Counted from the stretch's first letter, positions 12,618 through 23,559 are shown. The stretch: 64,000 nt of DNA from Alentia gelatinosa (GCA_950022655.1 OX465583.1:69699152-69763151); one strand, 5' to 3'. Translations and numbers: made by a program. Notes: generated from the letters alone by a model not told the origin.

Positions 12618-12870
12618 GTCTGTAGTGACTTGGCCATCAGTTTAACGTACTGGTCCTCGATGCCTCGGTCAAGATATGCCTTGCCTCCCGGCGCCGAAGT
12701 GCGCACGCCCGCAGCCGGCATCCGGTAGAGCTGCGTCGGACCACCAGGTGGCGGCCTGGTGCTGGCCGCAGACGCCGCCCTGGCCTTGACCTTGGATTTG
12801 ACCTTGGGGATTTTGAGCGGGTTCATGCCCACGTTAAGCGTCTTCAGGAGATCAAAGGCAACGTTCTTCT
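12618..12870 (-). CDS. Exon e11, basic linker and conserved tail
   Basis: The acceptor aattttttttacag and the donor AGAC|GTAAGT are strong. Phase is 1 to 2. The translation starts KNVAFDLLKTLNVGMNPLKI, passes through a basic KVKSKVKARAASAAS stretch and a Pro/Gly linker, and ends KAYLDRGIEDQYVKLMAKSL. The Lys/Arg-rich stretch could be a nuclear-localisation or microtubule-binding sequence (inference only). Confidence 0.8.
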
Positions 12871-12964
12871 CTGTAAAAAAAATTATAGTCCGTTATTTTC
12901 ATTTCATTTATCATCTTTATAATTGATTTACAACACACTGCTTTCTAATTGGAGTCATTTTGAA

Positions 12965-13074
12965 GGCTAAGGGTTGATGGCTAAGGGTTGATGGCTAAGG
13001 GCTGGTGGCTAAGGGCTGACGGCTAAGGGCTGATAGCTAAGGGCTGATTGCTAAGGGCTGATGACTAAGGGCTG
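12965..13074. repeat. 14-bp minisatellite (about 8 copies)
   Basis: The unit is ggctaagggctgat with point variants. It lies in the short e10-e11 intron. Confidence 0.85.
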
Positions 13075-13082
13075 AGTCACCA

Positions 13083-13170
13083 TTCACCATCTCGTTTGGA
13101 GCGCTTCAGAATATTCACTCGGCTATTGCCGAGTTCATATTACTGAGCACTCCAAACTCGATGGTGAACG
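13083..13170. mobile_element. Palindromic foldback core, family B
   Basis: The arms are caccatctcgtttggagcgc and ctccaaactcgatggtg, around a loop of cggctattgccg type. A second copy is at 29925-30000. Both are followed by gggacact and catcaatttctttctta. Confidence 0.6.
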
Positions 13171-13443
13171 GGGACACTCATCAATTTCTTTCTTAGTCCT
13201 GGTGGATGATGGCGGAACTAGCAATCACTATGTGCCCTTAAAGGCCTTTTTCCATTGGCCGACAAACTCAGTGTAGATTTTCTGTGTTCTCCCAATATCC
13301 TATTTTCATTTGGCGTCAGCAGTGCTAAGGTCCGTCGGTGGTTCCTGACTGTGTATCGGTGATGGCCAATGGAAGGCTATTAGGAGAACACAAAAAATCT
13401 ACACAATGTTTGTCGGCCAATGGAAACGGGCCTATAAAGGTAC

Positions 13444-13607
13444 CTCCTGGGAAGTATCCATCCAGATCATCATCCATGGGGTCGTAGGTATGTGTTGGGA
13501 ATCTGTGAGGTCTCCTCCCGTACTGTCCATAGTGAGTGCGAAGGTCATTGTAGCGTCCCCCGTACGGTCCACTGGAGGTGCGACCAGGGAGCTCGTACCA
13601 CGTCATC
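13444..13607 (-). CDS. Exon e10, Tyr/Gly-rich
   Basis: The acceptor cacctggcccag|G and the donor GGAG|GTACCT are moderate. Phase 2 to 1 matches e9 and e11 exactly. The translation begins MTWYELPGRTSSGPYGG, continues YNDLRTHYGQYGRRP and ends with an acidic DPMDDDLDGYFPG. An in-frame TGA lies just upstream, so the coding part cannot extend further 5'. Confidence 0.75.
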
Positions 13608-13788
13608 CTGGGCCAGGTGTGTCACTCACTGACGCACGTACGTCTGCCTGCCACTAGACCTGCTACTCCAGGCAATGTGCCGACACGTGCATATATCTAC
13701 ATGTACAGATTTATATCTACATCTACGTGTACAGCTTTACAACTGCCTCCCTGGGGATCAGACTGAGATGACTCCAGGGTGCCTCCTG

Positions 13789-14218
13789 CTATAGGCAATA
13801 TCAATGTACTGGTCGGCTTCTAGCTATAGGCAATATCAATGTATTGGTCGGCTTCTAGCTATAGGCAATATCAATGTACTGGTTGATATCCAGCTATAGG
13901 CAATATCAATGTACTGGTTGATATCCAGCTATAGGCAACATCTATGTACTGGTTGATATCTAGATATAGGCAATATCAATGTACTGGTTGATATCCAGCT
14001 ATAGGCAATATCAATGTACTGGTTGATATCCAGCTATAGGCAATATCAATGTACTGGTTGATATCCACTTATAAGCAATATCAATGTACTGGTTGACATC
14101 CAGCTATAGGCAATATCAATGTACTGGTTGATATCTAGCTATAGGCAATATCAATGTACTGGTTGATATCTAGTTATAGGCAATCTCAATGTACTGGTCG
14201 ACATCCAGCTATAGGTAA
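13789..14218. repeat. 35-bp minisatellite (about 12 copies) in the e9-e10 intron
   Basis: The unit contains ctataggcaatatcaatgta and ctggttgatatccag. It fills about 60 percent of the 714-nt intron. Confidence 0.9.
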
Positions 14219-14321
14219 TCTCTCTCTGTGAAGAGCCTCACAGGCAGTAGGTTTCTCCATACCCTCTCCTGGTTGAACAGCCTATGAGCTCTGGCTCATA
14301 GATAAGTTCCCTTGGCTTTAC

Positions 14322-14400
14322 CTGACATCCCAGTATCCAACCACTACATCTTCATTGGATATAGGAATCAAACTTTTTGATCGTATTATGAAATCTATTT
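14322..14400 (-). CDS. Exon e9
   Basis: The donor GTCAG|GTAAAG is good. The translation is EIDFIIRSKSLIPIS then NEDVVVGYWDV, phase 1 to 2. The best-looking acceptor (tctattatcacag, exon start 14416) would need a phase-0 partner. The next AG (ttaaaccaag, exon start 14400) matches e8. An (ATT)n microsatellite at 14467-14567 sits just upstream of the acceptor. Confidence 0.65.
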
Positions 14401-14466
14401 CTTGGTTTAATGCAATCTGTGATAATAGAAATATAAGAGGATATTTTGTTTTACAACTTACCAATG

Positions 14467-14485
14467 TTATTATTATCATTATCAA

Positions 14486-14530
<45 letters not shown>

Positions 14531-14567
14531 TATTATCATTATCATTACCATTATCATCATTATTATA
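14467..14567. repeat. (ATT)n microsatellite
   Basis: An interrupted ATT/ATC triplet tract 50-70 nt upstream of the e9 acceptor. The poly-Ile ORFs in both directions are artefacts. Confidence 0.95.
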
Positions 14568-14620
14568 GCACATTACACGCCTAATTACGACTGAGCGCGG
14601 GCTCGACTTCTAAAATCATC

Positions 14621-14822
14621 ATGGCGACTAGCGAGGGTAAGTTCTGGTACGGGCTATAGATTCTAGGAGGAGGTCCTACTCGATGCTAAATGGTCCATTT
14701 CAGGCCTGCCGTCAAGGAGTAGAGCCAGGTATCATGCCATGAGGCCTGGAGACCACCTACAGTCCCCACCTCTTGAAAGACCGCTACATGAGCCAGTCCT
14801 TAATCTGGGGCCTGTTGAATAA
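14621..14822 (+). CDS. Nested two-exon micro-ORF (14621-14636 joined to 14704-14822)
   Basis: A YY1-like aaaatcatcatggcgac surrounds the ATG. After 16 nt (MATSE and one base) comes GAGG|GTAAGTT. A 67-nt intron with a good branch site (tgctaaat) ends at ccatttcag|GCC. Joined, the frame reads MATSEGLPSRSRARYHAM and stops at TAA 14820, about 44 codons in all. The last few codons lie at the edge of a MITE (cctgttgaataat). It is on the plus strand inside the e8-e9 intron of the large gene. A second donor (CCAG|GTATCA, 14728) could lead to further exons that I did not find. Confidence 0.35.
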
Positions 14823-15010
14823 TGTAGGCTCATACGTGAAGAAACTTTTCTGTACGCCATAGAGACCCAGGGACGATGCGGGTCAACTTTATTCAACACT
14901 TATGGACGACCTTATGGACGGCTAATACTCTTGTAGCGAACGAAAGTGAATATTATCAAACTATTACTCCTTGTACGAGGCACGGAAAATGGTCTTCATG
15001 TCCTGGCCTT
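14809..15010. mobile_element. MITE, GGCCTGTTGAATAAT family
   Basis: It shares gagacccagggacgatg, caactttattcaacac and ggacggctaata with copies at 47318-47725, 63147-63345 and (inverted) 40930-41407, plus a deleted copy at 19365-19435. The outer ends are cctgttgaataatgtagg and its inverse. Confidence 0.6.
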
Positions 15011-16174
15011 GATTATTAAAGACCCCCTGATTCGTAAAATCCTTCACATTCACACTTCACACATTCATAGTTCAGCTTATTTGGCATCGCAGCCAGCACC
15101 GTTGTTTTTTTTTTGGATCAAGTTTATTTACAGACGTTCCAAGCGTTCATCTGCGACCAGATGATCTTCCACGTTGGCGTCTAGACAGAATGTACAATTA
15201 CAGGTCATACAACATTTATGACATTCATACACCATTCATCCCTATCAAATTAAATATTAATCCACCTGGTTGGCAAATACAGATTATGTCTCCTGACATT
15301 TTTAACTTGTATATTATACTCTGGAGTCTTCTGACTTTCTTAGGGTTCATGCGTATCAATAAATCAATTATTATCCCAGGTATAAGCGTTGATTATTCAA
15401 TTACTTTACAAATTACTTCCTTAATCTTCACTTTAAAGTTGTCCCCTTCTAGCATTTGTATTTTATGACTCAATCTATCCCAATACGTAGTTCCTATGTA
15501 CAGAGGTGAATGCCTGTATTTTTCTAGATTTGGTTTCTTTACCTTGATTTTGATTTTTTGATCTGCTCTAGTTCTTCTAGTTTCAGTATCAAATACATGA
15601 TTTGTATCTTTCGTCCACCATTTTGATAAGTGTCAAGAGATGACCTGCTTGTCTATGCTCGTTGAGTCAGCAAGTCATTGGTTTGTCGGCAATACGTAAA
15701 GATATCCATGCAGTTATATGCGTTAGAACCACAGATTGAACCACTTCAATGGGTTCAAATAATAATCGCAATATGAATAGCGCATATTGAATAGTATTAT
15801 CCACCTAAAATAAGGTGTCCATAGAAAACACATAGGGAGTGTGTATCACCATACCCGGAGCATACGTGGCGCATATAGATCTGTTGTATATGCGCCAGGG
15901 CGCGAATATGGAAAAATTGTGCATACGGAAAAATAGTGCATCACCAAAACGAACCAATATCGTATGCCATCTCTCTGGAAAAGGTGGATAATGAATACAA
16001 TAAATCTTTCCAAGGATGGTTTGTTCCGAATGAAATACCTCTTTTCTGGTTATGAACTAGTCTAGTTACAGTTATTAATGTTAGGGGGCGCCACTGTAGA
16101 GGTCCACTGACCACACTACCTCTGTGTACACACACTAACTCCGTGTAGATTCCCTGCACACACCATTCTTCCAT

Positions 16175-16530
16175 TCTTATAGACACTATTCGGGTATCCC
16201 ATAATTCAGTTAGTTTACAGGATCCGGTGTTCGCTGGTTGCCGTCGTTGGATGGTGATAGACCCTTGACCCATGACCCGCAACTATTGCAGTTTAACGGT
16301 TTTTATAAATCTTCAATTTGGTAATCTTATGCCATAAACGAAAATTCCAATTATTTCTACGTTAGCATTTAAAATTATATTCGGTTTCTCTGGTTAGAAA
16401 TCAGAAAATGATTGTTCATCGGAAGACAGGCGGCCGAGGTGCGGCCAGCAAGTCGGGACCGGATCCTGTACTTGTCCGGGGCGATATTAGGGAGTTTAGT
16501 AGCCTCTGAAGGGTCTTTTGGTAGGTAACT
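16175..16530. repeat. Composite dispersed repeat, segment 2 only
   Basis: It is similar throughout to 49700-50020 (shared tatggtgatagaccc, attgcagtttaac, gggagtttagtaacctct). The most complete copy of the composite is 49040-50235. Poly-C follows at 16553-16567. Confidence 0.55.
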
Positions 16531-17434
16531 AGCGACTTCGTCGTCGTATTTGCCCCCCCCCCCCCCCACCACACACACCCCTTGTCTGTTCAAGGAACGT
16601 TCTGGCGCCCTCTACTATTAATACCTGGAACCAGTTGGTGCCTCATAGTGGATGACCTCGGAATCAGTGTAGGAATATTATTTGCTATGACACAGGATAC
16701 TATCTCATTGCCTTCTCTCAAGGCAAGGAGATCGGAAAACTAAAGTTCTAAATTATGTTTTCAATATGGCTAGAAATATATCATGAGAGAAGAAGCACAT
16801 CTAAGTGTAGACCTCCAAAAAAAGATCGCAGGTTCGAGTTTCCCCTCCACGAGATTCTCACTCTCGTGGGTCTTCAGTCTCCAAGCCTAAGTTTGGTTCA
16901 CTCTGTCTCTATGTGCGGGAGAAACTCCATACGGATGTTACCAGAATCATAGTTTTTTAGATATAGTAGGTAATCATAATCTACAGCAGATGTTTTGTTG
17001 AAATAGCTAACGGAGCTGATTTGTCGTTATGTACAATGTGTATGACTAGAGATCCGCTTTTGAGATTGCAGATTATATAAGAGATGCTGTGATTGGCCTA
17101 GAGTTGAACCTATGCATCGGTTCTTTTGATCGTCAATTTTATCGTTTATTTATCACGTACAGATGCAGTAACCCTGTTTCCGTATAATACTACAAGGTTG
17201 CCGTATACTACGCAAGGTTGCCGATATACTACCCAAGCTGACATTTAGACCAATCAGATCGTCTCTTACAAAATTCATATGAAAAGCGCAGTAGGTAGAA
17301 AACATAGAGTGTTAGGTTACTCGATAAGGTTGGATCTGGCTTCAGGTTTGATGGTTGGTGAGCAAATAACGTTTATTATCGTTATTAAACTATATTTTAA
17401 GGTATATAAGAATAGGAAAACCAAGTTTCCAGAG

Positions 17435-17525
17435 AGAGAAAGTCAAAGGCCTTGGGCAGTATTTTTTCCGAGCCTTACCTCGTAACTTTGACTTTCTCTC
17501 ACCGGAACACAGTTTCCCTCTATTA
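17435..17525. mobile_element. Palindromic foldback core, family C
   Basis: The arms contain agagagaaagtcaaagg and its inverse ctttgactttctctc. Other members are at 42390-42495 and 48507-48620. All contain agccttacctcgta-like or ggtcctcacc-like centres and end at gttccggtg/caccggaac. Confidence 0.55.
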
Positions 17526-17623
17526 TCGATATGCATGGTGCGAATGCTGAGGGCATGTGCAAGAAACATATCAAGAATTGGTAATTAGTAACAATAATTT
17601 TTTTTTTAAATAATGGAACGTAC

Positions 17624-17675
17624 CTTCATCACTAGCATTGGCCACCCAGGCGTTGAGAGCAGGAACAAAGGTTGG
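17624..17675 (-). CDS. Exon e8, 52-nt exon
   Basis: The acceptor ctttatttcccctag and the donor GAAG|GTACGT are good. Phase is 0 to 1. The translation is PTFVPALNAWVANASDE. One of the other two frames contains a stop. The third is open but less sensible and does not match the neighbouring phases. Confidence 0.75.
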
Positions 17676-19515
17676 CTAGGGGAAATAAAGATGAAAGGTT
17701 ACGTCAAGGTTAATTCATACTACATCGATTGATTGTTTATGTCGGAATATAGCGAGAAAGGAAAACTCATTATCTCACCCCTATTTCTTTTTCACCAATA
17801 GGCTTAACATTAGGCACTCGTACTCAATGGCCATGGAGTATTTTAAAAAAGAATACTCAGCCGGGATTATATCACAAATGCTTACCAATTAGTCAATGTG
17901 AAGGGTGAGAAAAATTCAGAAACATATTCAAGATTATGGTCAGAGCTCGATCCCATCTCGTTTGAATCGCTACGTAATTCATGCGGCTTCGCCTTGTGAA
18001 TTACTACATTTTTCAAACTCGATGGGATACGAAATCTGACTGCAAACTTTCATAGGTTGCGTTATAATAATACACAAGCGCTAGGGAGTGTATTACAAAG
18101 TGAACCACTATTAGTTTACAGAGCTACCTGTTCACATAACCATCGTTTGTTGTGGTTTGATAAATCCACATACATTTTAATGGGGTCTTTGTATACGATG
18201 GATAATATAAAAAAGACATTCAACTGGGGTTAACTCTTCAAACACGTTGTTAAAGGAGGTACAAATAGACGGTGTGTAGATGTGCTGCCACCTGGAGTCT
18301 CGGAGTTCATGTATTGATTTGTGTGAGTGTAAATAATGTTAGTCCGTTCACGCACCGCGCCGCCTCCGGGTTACGGTACGTGAAGGTCTAACAGAGCATG
18401 GTTCTGAATGGCCAGTCCCGTGTGGGCGCCTGGTAGAGGAAGGAATATTGTGACTGGCTGTTCTAATTATAGCGACAAGTGAAGCCTCAGAATGTTCTGT
18501 ACATGTCTATTAAAATCTACTGCAGGACCTACGCTTGAAGAGTAACATACTGGTTGCCGGCAAATCAGTCGCGCCAGCTTAGTACCAGCGATCCGCCATT
18601 TTCCAGGTGCATGTTGGGAAGAAGGCAGGAATTCCCACCTTAAAATGGCAGCGCAAAACAGTCCCAGTATGAGAGCCTGTGCGCCCTGGCCCTGGCGACA
18701 ACGGGCTGTACTAGAGTCTAAAATAATGTATGTCAGAATACACTGGCAACCAGAGCTACAGTACGTTAGCTCTAGTCAGGTTAAGTATTTCTGAATTTGG
18801 AGGCTACATAGAAGAACACTACATGTACTTGGTTTGAGGCGCACCCCGAGTGATTCCGTGTGGGATTTAACCCGACCAACCCCAATATCGTAGAAGGGGT
18901 AGGTTGCCAAACTAATGTCAGAATGGCACACCAGTGGCATCTCCATGGTCAAACAGTGCTGTGTTGAGCCATAATTCGGTTACCTTTGTAGCCTGAGGCC
19001 AGCAATTAGCACATATATGTCAGGCAGGAAACCTGTGCTGACAGGCAATGGGATCAATGAGAACTCAATATAACTGATGTATAATTATGTAATATCTATA
19101 GAGACATACCTCTGGATAGAGTGAGATATGAATCACATGCACGTGGATTCATATACAGAGATCCATAAAGCTAGATAATCTATGAAAGTTTAGGGTCTGA
19201 GCTCGTATCCCATCGAGTTTGAATCGCGTAGTAATTCACAAGGCGAAGCCGCATGGAAATACCCCTATTCGGGTTACGTAATTTGCCTGCAACAAGTTCA
19301 CCGACAACTATACGATTTGGGAACCAATCGTTCAACCCCGAATCGGTAGATATGCATTGGACTTAAGTATTGAATAAAGTCGACCCATATCATCCATGGG
19401 TCTACATGTACGATCCTAGATTATTGAGCAATACTTCATTAACGACTGCCTACGAAATACTTGTAGTTATTTGGCCCTTTTGAATACGTAGTGATAATAC
19501 AACTCTTGTGGATGG

Positions 19516-19540
19516 GGAAAGAAAGAAAGAAAGAAAGAAA
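19516..19540. repeat. (GAAA)n microsatellite
   Basis: About six copies of gaaa. Confidence 0.9.
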
Positions 19541-19829
19541 TAAGGATTAATTCACCAGAAAGCACCTTGATATTGCATCCCCAAGGTACTCTCAGCAATG
19601 GCCACTCCTGCTGTGAATATCAGCTATCGGTCTTGTTATTATTGTTTGAACAAGGGTCGAATGACATTGTTTTACCACAAGTGTAGAGTTACCTAGATCT
19701 CGGCCTATACAATACGGCCTGTACATTGTATGTGTGCCTGTATGATAAAAGGGGATTTACAGCCAATCGAAATTCGATTTGTGTTTCTGTGAGTGGGAGC
19801 ATGGCCCAGGGAGTGTTTTAAGCACGTAG

Positions 19830-20095
19830 AGGCTGGGGCTGGGGTGGGCTTGGCTGGGGTGGGCTTGGCTGGGGTGGGCTTGGCTGGGGTGGGCTTGGCT
19901 GGGCTAGCTGGGCTTGGTTTGGCTTGGTTTTGTTTGGCTTGGCTGAACTGGGCTTGTCATGGCTTGGCTTGGCATGGCATGGCATGGCTTGGCTTGGCTT
20001 GGCTTGGCTTGGCTTGGCTGGGCTTGGCTTGGCTGGGCTTGGCTGGGCGGGGCGGGGAGGGGCGCGGAGGGGCGCGGAGGGGCTGGGCGGGAGGG
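19830..20095. repeat. TGGCT/GGCTT low-complexity array
   Basis: A pentanucleotide array with a larger leading period (gggctggggtgggcttggct) and a gggcggggag tail. The Gly/Leu/Ala/Trp-rich ORFs are artefacts. Confidence 0.9.
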
Positions 20096-20216
20096 TGTGG
20101 GGTGGTTAATACGTCAGCATTAATTGTCTTATAATTAACCACACCTACTTACAGAGGTAATAGGGGTGGGCGGGGGTGGGGGCTTATGACTCTTGCAATA
20201 CCTGGAGGCAGGAGTT

Positions 20217-20218
<2 letters not shown>

Positions 20219-20259
<41 letters not shown>
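20219..20259. repeat. (GT)n microsatellite
   Basis: About 20 GT dinucleotides. Confidence 0.95.
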
Positions 20260-20264
<5 letters not shown>

Positions 20265-20498
20265 GGATATCTATGACATTTTCATGCTGGATATTTATGA
20301 AATTGTTTTTGATAAGGAAATATTTTAACAATAAACTTGAAACTTGCGCAGAATGTAGATTTAACATCATATTTTTTTATTCTAAACAATAGAAATAAAA
20401 ATATCAAGGATAACAAATCATATCACGTAATAAACATGAATTTTGACTTCAGAGAACAATGCCCCCGTCCCTATAAGAATTGTACATAGTCACTAGTA

Positions 20499-20520
20499 CC
20501 CCCCCCCCCCCCCCCCCCCC
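20499..20520. repeat. Poly-C tract (22 nt)
   Basis: It is the longest of several pure or nearly pure C runs in the window. Others are at 16553-16567, 25631-25647, 28544-28558, 30942-30956, 41555-41575, 47497-47508 and 47581-47598. All are on the same strand. Confidence 0.9.
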
Positions 20521-21344
20521 AAGTGTGTAGTTCTGCCATTGGTGGCCGTCCTTTAAGGGTTAAGTCTCTACGGCCACACTCCTCAAACAACCTGTAGATA
20601 CGGGTGGGGGGTGGGGGATGGGGGTGGCAGGTGGGAGGGTGTTCAGGCTGGCCATACCAGGTGGACCTGGGGGCTCAGTACCAATTACAAGGTGTGGCAA
20701 TAGGATTCCTCCAGGGTGCCCCCGAGTTTGCTGGCACCAGGAGCATCGGTCCCTCCAGTGTGGTCACTGGAGATTGGTCTAATCAGCTTCTCCAAGGGGG
20801 GGGGGGCATAGCTACACCCACAGGAAAGTGCGGCTCAGGTGAGGGTGGGTGGGTTAAGACTATTAACAGGTATCTGGGGGTACTGCCGTACCGCCTGGTG
20901 CATGTAGGGCTCTATGGCCACACTGGAGGGACTTCCGTATGGACGAGCAGACTGAGAACAAGCCCTCCTGCCGTGTGACTACCTGGAGCCTCCATGTTAT
21001 CTCATACCTGTCCTCCAGTAAGGGATCCAACCCAGTGAGCAGCTACCGAGTGACTCGTTCGGGTTAGGATCGCCCATGAATTGCTCCTGGAGGTATCTTA
21101 GAGGCCTCGGACACTAACTGGACCTGTCACTGTTACTGTTACACCACTGCGGTTAAGTGAACAGCTGGTATTGATCGAAACCAATTACAGCCATAGCACA
21201 CAGGTTCCTGTTCAATGTATCATTCCGTGCGACCTGTATGCACGTTTACAATGGTGTTCATATGGAGCAAACCTCACTCCTGACTGGAGCTATATTTTGG
21301 ATGTTGGATATTTATTTAAAACTTTGGAATTTGCGTGAAACACG

Positions 21345-21495
21345 GTCGCCATGTCGGTGTTCCTGCCTCAGACGTGGGCGCGCCGGAAACGCAGCCACGG
21401 ACCACTTCCGGTACGCGACATGACTCCCATCATGCTCCGCGGCATGTCGTTAGCCTCGTTTTCGGCCCGGGTGGGGTCAATGACGTCACAAGTAA
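21345..21495 (+). promoter_or_regulatory. CpG-rich segment with CRE and ETS motifs
   Basis: This is an isolated GC- and CpG-rich segment in AT-rich surroundings. It contains a perfect CRE palindrome tgacgtca (21481), an ETS-type cacttccgg (21403), a YY1-like cgccatgtc, and a consensus donor CACAA|GTAAGTGG at 21492. From the ATG at 21351 a frame is open across the donor. It may be the promoter and first exon of an unannotated plus-strand transcript nested in the e7-e8 intron. I could not link it to any downstream exon. Confidence 0.35.
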
Positions 21496-21714
21496 GTGGA
21501 ATAAGTGTTATTACTATCGTCATATCAAGATTTTATCCGACACCGGTATATGCTTTGATCGCCATATGTCACCAGTGGTATATTGATATTTTATGGCATA
21601 ACCATGGCATACAGTCATGCCATGTTAGGACTATCGAGGTTTATATGAAGGGTAGGATAAAGTGTAGTAGGTGTTCCCACTATCATCACGGGTATATCAA
21701 GAAACGTCACGAAA

Positions 21715-21830
21715 TTTCATAAGATTGTTTATATGGTGTGAGTTGTCTTCACAGAATGATATCAGAAAGCGGAGCTGAGTTATATCTGTAGCGGAAGATA
21801 ACAAACATCATGTAAACAATTTTATGAAAT
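21715..21830. mobile_element. Palindromic foldback core, family D
   Basis: The arms are ttcataagattgtttatatg and its near-inverse, around a gcggagctga centre. It is bounded by aagggtaggataaa on the left and ttttatcctacacc on the right. Copies are at 24305-24435 and 59075-59175, with similar boundaries. Confidence 0.65.
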
Positions 21831-22038
21831 TGAATGATGTTTTTATTTTATCCTACACCGTCACATATTTTAAACTCAATATGTCACCCGTGGCATGTAA
21901 ATATTTTACGGCATAACCGTGGTATAAAGTCATGTCATGTTAAGTTAAGTCATGTGGAGATTTATATGAGGGGTAGGATAAAGTGCAATAGGTGTAGAAT
22001 TGTCACAGGTATAGTGTAATAGGTGTTCTCTTATCAAC

Positions 22039-22221
22039 TACAGTAGAACTCTGCGTAAATAGACATCCTCCGTTCTGAGCCAAAATATCCGCGTACGCGG
22101 GGTGACCGCTTACATGGGGTTAAAATAAAATTCAATATAGGGTTCTGTTCCGAGCAAAGGTGTCTGTTAACGCGGGGTGACCGCTAAAGCGGGGTGTCCG
22201 TTAGGCGGGGTTCTACTGTAC
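22039..22221. mobile_element. TIR MITE, CAGTA(G/A)AACCCCGC family
   Basis: The ends tacagtagaactctgcg and ggcggggttctactgta are inverted copies. Internal ggggtgaccgct repeats occur. Relatives are at 59332-59500 (intact) and 150-265 (partial). It ends about 65 nt from the e7 donor. Confidence 0.65.
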
Positions 22222-22284
22222 CGCTACTGTTCATATATACACTTTGGAATTTCCCGAGACTAACAGGGAGAAGTGATCGCTTAC

Positions 22285-22865
22285 CTGTCCATTGTTGTCA
22301 CCACCGACCGTGGCTCCCCTGGCGGCCGCCTTGGGGAACGTCTGCGGTGACGCCATGTTGTCGTGGTGGTCGGGTCGCAGGGACATGGGCGTGGCCACCC
22401 GGTAGGGGGCGGGGGTGGGCGGGGCCGGGGCCGGGGTGGGCGGGGCTGGGGTGTACGCCCTCCCCATGGTACATCCCGGGTCAACGGACGGAGGGAAGTC
22501 CGGGTACGGGGTCCCGGGGGTATCGAGCCGGGAGAGCACCGACCGGGCCCGGCTGGACCCCGGGCGGGCGGCCGGGGTGATGGGCGGGGCCGGGGTGACA
22601 GGCACGGGGGCGGAGTCAGGGGGCGGGGCTTGCACGGGAGTAGGCGTGGTCTTCCACACCAGCCAATGATAGTCCTTCTTGCTACGCCCTGCTGCGTTGG
22701 GGCCGTTCACGATGGGCACGCTCTTGGCTCGTACGGATCCTACGTTGTTCTTACGACTGCCTCCATTGGAACCTGCGGGTTTGAAATCATCTATGTTTAG
22801 ATTCTCCTTCCCAAGTACTTGCCTCATCCAAGCAAGGCCGCTGTTCCTACCCCCTCCTCCTCCAC
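22285..22865 (-). CDS. Exon e7, large Pro/Ala-rich exon
   Basis: This is the longest exon, with a CAG|GTAAGC donor. The frame is open for 197 codons from the ATG at 22875. The conserved-looking part is SGLAWMRQVLGKENLNIDDF, followed by SKKDYHWLVWK. A low-complexity Pro/Ala-rich stretch then runs to GGDNNGQ. The base composition here is very GC-rich, so several other frames are open as shadows. The strongest acceptor, tttcactcactcaaacag at 22881, would leave the frame out of phase with e6. The next AG (ggcgttag, exon start 22865) fits phase 1, so I used it. Alternatives are an unseen micro-exon, or an internal promoter with the ATG at 22875. Confidence 0.75.
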
Positions 22866-23559
22866 CTAACGCCATCCCGCTGTTTGAGTGAGTGAAAACA
22901 CCACGATCCTAGAGTCGGCTTCAAACTGCCCGTGAGAAGTTGCCACACAATTCACAGCACGCTTCACAGCGGGTTGTCCACACTTTTGTAGCTATGCCTC
23001 CTACACCTTGCCCTACAAACCGACCTTCACCGTAGCTAGTAATATAAATCAGTACCAGCTAAGGAGCCGTTTTGGGAGGCACAGTCGCCGCTTATAATCA
23101 TAACCTGATCCCCGACCGAGGTTTAGGAGGAGGGGGTTTGTGTTGGTGGAGACCTATCTCCTAAACCATCCCCAGCCATAGAAATCCAATGTAGGCTAAC
23201 GTCTTAGGTATATGTTCCTCCATGGTCTCTCATGACCCTCTTGCTAAGCCACCTGCTGGGCACTCAAGGCTCCTTCCCTAAATCAACATCCTGCCATATC
23301 TTGTATAGATTATGTAACGTATTTAGGAACTAGGCGCATATCGCTGCCAGAAGGCATGGACTTAAGTATTGGTCTGTGCTCCGTGGTGCATATACCTGAA
23401 GAATACTACCAAGGAGGACAGGGAGATAGGAGCTACATTTAGGTGTATCAAGCAGAGTTTGGAATATTACGGATTGGTTTGGGGATCCTTAGTACGGATC
23501 CATTTCCCGCTTGTTTGTTGAGAGGTGTGTTTGACGCGTTATTGCCTGAAGTTTTAACC

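Noticed and set aside
16375..16593. Minus-strand ORF reading YLPKDPSEATKLPNIAPDKY
   Set aside because: It looked coding, but the segment is part of a dispersed repeat (similar to 49900-50000) and runs into poly-C.
16825..16845. tRNA B-box-like ggttcgagtttcc
   Set aside because: No cloverleaf or A box at the right distance could be drawn. I found no convincing tRNA gene in the window.
19793..20134. Leu/Ala/Gly/Trp-rich ORFs
   Set aside because: They are translations of a GGCTT array.
20147..20176. Possible 30-nt Pro-rich minus-strand exon with a GTAAGT donor
   Set aside because: It is in phase between e7 and e8, but the acceptor lacks a pyrimidine tract and the sequence is low complexity.
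22363..22800. Gly/Arg-rich plus-strand ORFs over exon e7
   Set aside because: They are antisense shadows of the Pro/Ala-rich exon e7.
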